A stretch of 19,188 nucleotides of DNA from JAMCRM01 sp041685075 (GTDB taxonomy: Bacteria; Acidobacteriota; Terriglobia; Bryobacterales; Bryobacteraceae). Of this stretch, positions 16,501-19,188 are shown in pieces. Where the stretch lies: NCBI GenBank assembly GCA_041685075.1, contig JAWLGN010000081.1:1-19188 (forward strand), in the 5' to 3' direction. Both the position numbers and the translations under genes were made by a program. Position 1 is the stretch's first letter, and every line of letters starts with the position of its first letter. The notes under the pieces were generated by a model that was given only the letters and a program-made list of their open reading frames with translations, made no database searches and was not told the DNA's origin.

Positions 16501-16787
16501 TCCTTCGCCTGCTCGCGCGTGGCGCGCACGAATACCGCGTTGACCAGCCACTGGGCCGACCCGGTGACCCGCACCTTGCGGCGCTCGATTTCCGCGCTGA
16601 GCGCACGCTGCGCCGTCTGAATACGCGCCAGGCCTCCCGCGGCAGCCGCCGCGTAGGCCGCGGACCGCGAAGACGTTTTGGCCGCGATGGCCGGTTCTTG
16701 GAGGATTACGGCGTAATCCAGCTCGCGAGTGCGCGCCGGAGCCAGTGCCGCGCCGAGCAGCAGGAAAAGTGCCAGTATTCGTACCAT
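13572..16787 (-). CDS. Secreted subtilisin-like serine protease (S8) with PA insert and Solibacter-type C-terminal domain
   Basis: The protein is 1071 aa from ATG 16787, chosen because it opens directly into a signal peptide (MVRILALFLLLGAALAPA). ATG 16805 and GTG 16814 are in-frame alternatives, and none has a clear Shine-Dalgarno. A short I9-like propeptide region (~30-125) precedes the S8 domain. Catalytic residues are Asp148 (IIDSGID), His214 (GHGTA), oxyanion Asn326 (SAGNDG) and Ser548 (STSFAVGM). The usual GTSMAxP box is altered around the Ser. A protease-associated (PA) domain is inserted at ~376-481 (AGVIIVDPASDEP), as in large plant- and lactocepin-type subtilases. Then come Ig-like beta domains (~615-815) and the TIGR03437-like domain at ~820-1071 (GVINAADG, SPGQINVQIP, IVLYANGLGP, SVGLYQVHVNVP). 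It probably degrades extracellular protein. Confidence 0.92.
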   Translation of the reverse strand: MVRILALFLLLGAALAPARTRELDYAVILQEPAIAAKTSSRSAAYAAAAAGGLARIQTAQRALSAEIERRKVRVTGSAQWLVNAVFVRATREQAKELRSLAGVKGVVYLPPIHMNLGAAADLANAPAAWNAAGGVENAGAGVKIAIIDSGIDHTHPAFQDPALQPPPGFPKGEAAYTNGKIIVARSWVHELPYADVYAYDSRPDDVTPRDRQGHGTAIAAIAAGVRHESPKGMISGIAPKAWIGNYKIFGSPGINDTSSDGVLIQALEAAFEDGMDIAALAIGDPAIYGPLDQDPELCSPDGCDLRVQAVEEAIASGMTVVVSAGNDGTSGKKFPTLSTINTPGTAPSAITVGASTNSHRFYSRVRADGREFPALFGDGPRPAEPVSAPLRDTGGELCFVPAPGSLTGTFAIIDRGGNCAFVDKVLHAQFGGAAGVIIVDPASDEPIVPLGLASSGIPTVMVGSGTGAELKALAQRGEAAELDPALYESSDTPNLVAEFSSRGPALRDYGIKPELVAPGTGIYTATQNLDPNAELYNPTRYTAVTSTSFAVGMVAGAAALVKQRYLDGDTFTPAHIKSAVVNTAAPLEDESGPARVISAGAGLLNVAAARAAVLTAEPATLSFGNVSAGLPPSRELRITNHGDSQVSVSVTVNPRDQGGAQVAVSTSNLNLGPRESASINISLTGGTPSAGSYEGFVVFEGGGTTLRVPYLYVVGSGQVADIYPIVNREFVGAPFDTGWPIAFRVVDENGVGVAGVPVFWEAFGGAGYDSAETSTDSLGVAFATVSLGDTRGMKLFRATAGGLTTDFFAYARQWPIIRADAGVINAADGTVGQGLAPGSYASIFGDWLADFPKAFSTNSLPFSLGNVSVSFDVPDDEAEPDPDFGPPSRLSVPGRLSFVSPGQINVQIPWELQGHSRALVKVTVEGVPSTYAWFYQLPLHPYSPALFPYLDPGTGRWFAAAQHVGYELISPSNPATREETIVLYANGLGPTDPQPASGEPSPASPLAETVERPTATIGGLPATVEWSGMTPGSVGLYQVHVNVPRDLPSGDQPVVITIGGVSSAPVNIPVE

Positions 16788-16841
16788 AGTGCCGTTGTGA
16801 CGCATCCGGAGCACAGTCCGTTGCAGCCGGTCTGCGCGCCG

Positions 16842-17063
16842 TTACCGCCGGATCAACCAGAGAACCAGCGAAAGAATGACGCTGATCAGAATGGAGGTCG
16901 TGATGGGGATGTAGAGGACCGAGTTGCGGCCGCGGATGACGATGTCGCCGGGCAGGCGGCCCAACCGCAGCGGCAGCCGGTCGCCCAGCATCATGAGCAG
17001 GCCGATGACGGCCAACGCCACCCCGATGAACAGGAGCATCCGCCCCAACATACCTGCATTCAT
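16842..17063 (-). CDS. DUF2905 family small membrane protein
   Basis: The protein is 73 aa from ATG 17063; an upstream in-frame extension to 17138 would run into the preceding gene and add residues foreign to the family. Two transmembrane helices are visible, GRMLLFIGVALAVIGLLMML and TSILISVILSLVLWLI. Between them is the family motif LPGDIVIRGRNSVLYIPITT. DUF2905 proteins are short inner-membrane proteins of unknown function, usually about 70 aa. It starts 13 bp after the xylose-isomerase-like gene and ends the minus-strand operon. The Arg-Arg end is typical of the family. Confidence 0.85.
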   Translation of the reverse strand: MNAGMLGRMLLFIGVALAVIGLLMMLGDRLPLRLGRLPGDIVIRGRNSVLYIPITTSILISVILSLVLWLIRR

Positions 17064-17076
17064 TCTAAGGCGCGCC

Positions 17077-18327
17077 CTAGAGGGAATATACGCGCCCGCG
17101 GTGCTGCCCCACCAGAATTTGGAATAACCGGTGCGCAATCAGCTCGTGAAGGGTCAGCAGTTCACGGTTGGCCGCGGTGACGGCCTCGGCATCGCGGCAA
17201 TCGCCCTCCACCTGTCCGCCGGCTTTGAGCGCTTCGGTGGCCTCTTTGATGATGGGGTCTTCCTGGACCTCCCCGGCCATTTCCCAAAGTGTGATGAAGC
17301 GGTCGACGGCGGTGGGGAAGCTGACCTCGAAGACGCCGAAGTTGCTGGTGGTGCGGGGCGGCTTGAAGTCCAGGTTGAAGGGTCCGTTATAGCCGTGGCT
17401 GCGCAGCAGCACCAGCACGTTGAGCCAGTCCAGCGGATTGACCAGCCCGACCGCGATGTCCACGTCGTGCTTGAGGCGGTAGCCGTCGTTGATGTCGAAG
17501 TGCCAGAGCTTGCCGGCCACCAGGGCGCGGGCCAGGGCCGCGCGAGGCGCCGTGCCCCACATCAGTTCGTGAAGGTACTCCGGGTTGAGCCCCACCATCT
17601 CGGGATGCGCCAGCAGGCCGGAGGAGATGAAGGCCAGCATGGCATCGCTAGTGGGGAGCAGAATTTCCGCGGCCGGCTCGAAGGGCTTGGCCTCCAGGCA
17701 ATGCTTGAGCGTGGGGCGGTTGTTCTTCCGGGCCAACTCGATATCGCGCTCGCAGGCGGCGTTCAACGCCTCCGCGTACCAGCGCAGCGTTTCCGTCTCC
17801 TCGATGGCGCCCTGCACCTGGTAGCCCAGGGTTCCGGGCCAGTAGACGGCGAACTGCGCGCCCAGGTAATGCCCGATCTCGACCGTGTTGCGCACCCGGA
17901 AGGCGGCATACTGGCGCACCGAGGGGGTTTCGGCGGCGGGGCCGGCCGCCCACACGGCGTGATGAAAGGTCTCGCAGGTGACCATCGAGCAGCCCAGCCC
18001 GTTGTCCTGAAGGGACCGCTTGATGCGTTCGACCGTGCTCCACTGTTCTTCTTTGCCCAGCGCGGCGGTGGGGATCACATCGGTGTCGTGGGTGGTCCAC
18101 CAGCCGATGCCCATCTCGGCGAACTCCCGGATGACGGCTTCGTAGCCGACCGGTTCGCGGGTGGGTGCATGGAAGACGGCCTGACCTTCATAGGCAGCGG
18201 CCCACTGCGGCCCGCTGATGAAATACTTGCGCCGCGTTTCGGGGCTGTAGCCGCCGCCGCAGGCGGCCGTCAGACGTTCTACCAGAGCTTGTTGGCGAGA
18301 AACCGGGATTGGATCCATAAGGTACAT
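17077..18327 (-). CDS. Xylose-isomerase-like TIM-barrel sugar isomerase
   Basis: The protein is 416 aa from ATG 18327, which lies just after the SDR stop with AGGG about 6 nt upstream; ATG 18318 and ATG 18354 (inside the SDR gene) are less likely. It matches the AP-endonuclease/xylose-isomerase fold and keeps every key residue by position: His80 and Asp83 (THDTD), Glu212 and Lys214 (EAKP), Glu250 and His253 (NPEYLHE), Asp278 (HFDIND), Asp288 and Asp290 (HDVDI), and Asp320 (LDFKP). These bind two divalent metals and perform the hydride shift in xylose isomerase. Apart from the motifs the sequence is far from typical XylA, so the substrate may be another aldose. Its neighbour is an SDR oxidoreductase, which suits a sugar or polyol pathway. 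Confidence 0.82.
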   Translation of the reverse strand: MYLMDPIPVSRQQALVERLTAACGGGYSPETRRKYFISGPQWAAAYEGQAVFHAPTREPVGYEAVIREFAEMGIGWWTTHDTDVIPTAALGKEEQWSTVERIKRSLQDNGLGCSMVTCETFHHAVWAAGPAAETPSVRQYAAFRVRNTVEIGHYLGAQFAVYWPGTLGYQVQGAIEETETLRWYAEALNAACERDIELARKNNRPTLKHCLEAKPFEPAAEILLPTSDAMLAFISSGLLAHPEMVGLNPEYLHELMWGTAPRAALARALVAGKLWHFDINDGYRLKHDVDIAVGLVNPLDWLNVLVLLRSHGYNGPFNLDFKPPRTTSNFGVFEVSFPTAVDRFITLWEMAGEVQEDPIIKEATEALKAGGQVEGDCRDAEAVTAANRELLTLHELIAHRLFQILVGQHRGRVYSL

Positions 18328-18334
18328 GATAGCC

Positions 18335-19054
18335 CTAGAGCGTGATGCCGCCATCGACCGCCAGCACCTGCCCGGTGATGTAGCTGTCCGGTTCGAGAAG
18401 AAAGCGCACCGCGCGGGCCACGTCTTCGGCGCGGCCGAAACGGGTGACGTGGCTGCCGAGGTAGCGGTCGTACTTGCCGGAGGCGATGCTGGCCTCGGCC
18501 ATGCCGGCGGCCGTGACCCCGGGGCTGACGACGTTCACCCGGATGTTGGCCGGGGCGCGCATCTCGCGCGCCAGGATGCGGGCGGCATGCACGAGCGCGG
18601 CCTTCGACGTGGCATAGGCGGTGGAGCCGGGGAATAACGCCACCGCCTGCATGGTGGCGGTGAGGACGATAGCGCCCTGCGTTCCGGCGGCCTGCATGCG
18701 TTCGGCGGCTTCGCGCGCCAGCAGAACCGGTCCCAGGCAGTTCACCGCGTGCGCGCGCTCCATGGCGGCCTGCATCTGGGCGGGGTCGGAGACGCGGACG
18801 GGCTGGCCGGCCAGGACTACCAGCCCGTAGAGTTCCGGGGCGGCGTCGAGCAGGCGGGCGCGGTCTCCGGCTTCGGTGATATCGGCCTCGATCACGGTGG
18901 CCCGGTTGCTCCATTGGGCGGCGCGATCGGCGTGGCGGTGGTAGCTGATCACCAGGCGCGCGCCCTCGGCGGCCAGCAGGGCGGAGACGGCCGAGCCGAT
19001 CCCTCCGGCGCCCCCTACCACCACGATCGAGCGGTTGCGCAGCGTGTCAGGCAC
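18335..19054 (-). CDS. Short-chain dehydrogenase/reductase (SDR, FabG-like)
   Basis: The protein is 239 aa, normal for a classical SDR. The Rossmann NAD(P)-binding motif GGAGGIG is at 14-20, the conserved Asn at 105 (VNCLGP), and the YxxxK pair is Tyr147 and Lys151. The C-terminal VRFLLEPDSYITGQVLAVDGG is classical. The residue 13 positions before Tyr147, normally the catalytic Ser, is Thr134. The family NNAG motif is replaced by VLAGQ. The start GTG at 19054 overlaps the stop of the upstream gene by 8 bases, so translation is probably coupled. The xylose-isomerase-like gene follows 7 bases after its stop. The substrate is unknown; a sugar or sugar-derived alcohol is a guess from context. Confidence 0.9.
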   Translation of the reverse strand: MPDTLRNRSIVVVGGAGGIGSAVSALLAAEGARLVISYHRHADRAAQWSNRATVIEADITEAGDRARLLDAAPELYGLVVLAGQPVRVSDPAQMQAAMERAHAVNCLGPVLLAREAAERMQAAGTQGAIVLTATMQAVALFPGSTAYATSKAALVHAARILAREMRAPANIRVNVVSPGVTAAGMAEASIASGKYDRYLGSHVTRFGRAEDVARAVRFLLEPDSYITGQVLAVDGGITL

Positions 19055-19188
19055 CGGCGGCGGCGGCCTCCTGCTTGCGCTGCTCGCGGCCGCAGTCCAG
19101 GGCTACGTAGCCGCAGGCCACGATGGTGAGGTACATGGTGAGCACTTCGCTGTCCCCCAGGTTCAACTCGAAGATGCCCTCCACCACG
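19047..19188 (-). CDS. C-terminal fragment of an unrecognised protein (5' truncated by window edge)
   Basis: The last 46 codons of a minus-strand gene enter from the window edge and end at a TGA inside the SDR start region, overlapping it by 8 bases. The segment has a hydrophobic stretch (EVLTMYLTIVACGYVALDC) that could be part of a transmembrane or buried helix, then a charged, Ala-rich tail. I do not recognise the family; the overlap suggests it is the preceding gene of the SDR/isomerase operon. Confidence 0.5.
   Translation of the reverse strand, partial: VVEGIFELNLGDSEVLTMYLTIVACGYVALDCGREQRKQEAAAAGA

Noticed and set aside
17131..18345. 404-aa plus-strand frame opposite the isomerase gene
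   Set aside because: Shadow frame; the minus strand retains all metal-ligand motifs of a xylose-isomerase fold.
1..19188. CRISPR arrays, tRNA or rRNA genes, insertion sequences, integrases, phage or toxin-antitoxin genes
   Set aside because: None was seen: no direct-repeat arrays, no cloverleaf-like stretches, no transposase or integrase motifs in any credible frame.

Overview
The window is GC-rich, densely coded bacterial DNA. The best lineage clue is a C-terminal domain that looks like the Solibacter-type domain (TIGR03437, Soli_cterm). It ends two unrelated secreted proteins here, a sortilin/BNR-type protein and a subtilase. With many signal-peptide TPR and FecR-type proteins around, this points to Acidobacteriota, most likely order Bryobacterales (Solibacter/Bryobacter/Paludibaculum relatives). 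This is an inference from domains seen by eye, not from a search.

Layout. (1) 2-4091, plus strand: the 3' part of a divergent electron-transfer flavoprotein alpha subunit, two exported TPR proteins, and RNase III. RNase III has no ATG, GTG or TTG upstream of its catalytic motif and probably starts at a CTG that overlaps the stop of the preceding gene. (2) 4064-10116, minus strand: a tight five-gene run, in transcription order an exported hypothetical protein, thiL, an exported DUF4380/mutarotase-like protein, an amylo-alpha-1,6-glucosidase-like protein with a C-terminal membrane segment, and a geranylgeranyl-reductase-type flavoprotein. (3) 10117-10679: the largest non-coding block. It holds a sigma-70-like promoter, a structured 90-nt leader or small RNA ending in a near-perfect intrinsic terminator, a cold-shock protein gene, and a second terminator. 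(4) 10680-16787: an exported Asp-box propeller protein (minus), an exported FecR-domain protein (plus) and a large secreted subtilase (minus). (5) 16842-19188, minus strand: an apparent operon of a truncated unknown gene, an SDR oxidoreductase, a xylose-isomerase-like TIM-barrel protein and a DUF2905 membrane protein, with overlapping or near-touching ends.

Function. Most genes are housekeeping (RNase III, ThiL, CspA-like) or belong to the carbohydrate and secreted-protein repertoire typical of this phylum. No mobile element, phage, CRISPR array, tRNA or rRNA was seen. The most unusual sequence-level signals are the terminator-bearing leader in front of the cold-shock gene, the inferred CTG start of rnc, and the substitutions at flavin-contact positions in the ETF alpha subunit. 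No gap without a gene exceeds 300 bases; the longest is 10117-10375.
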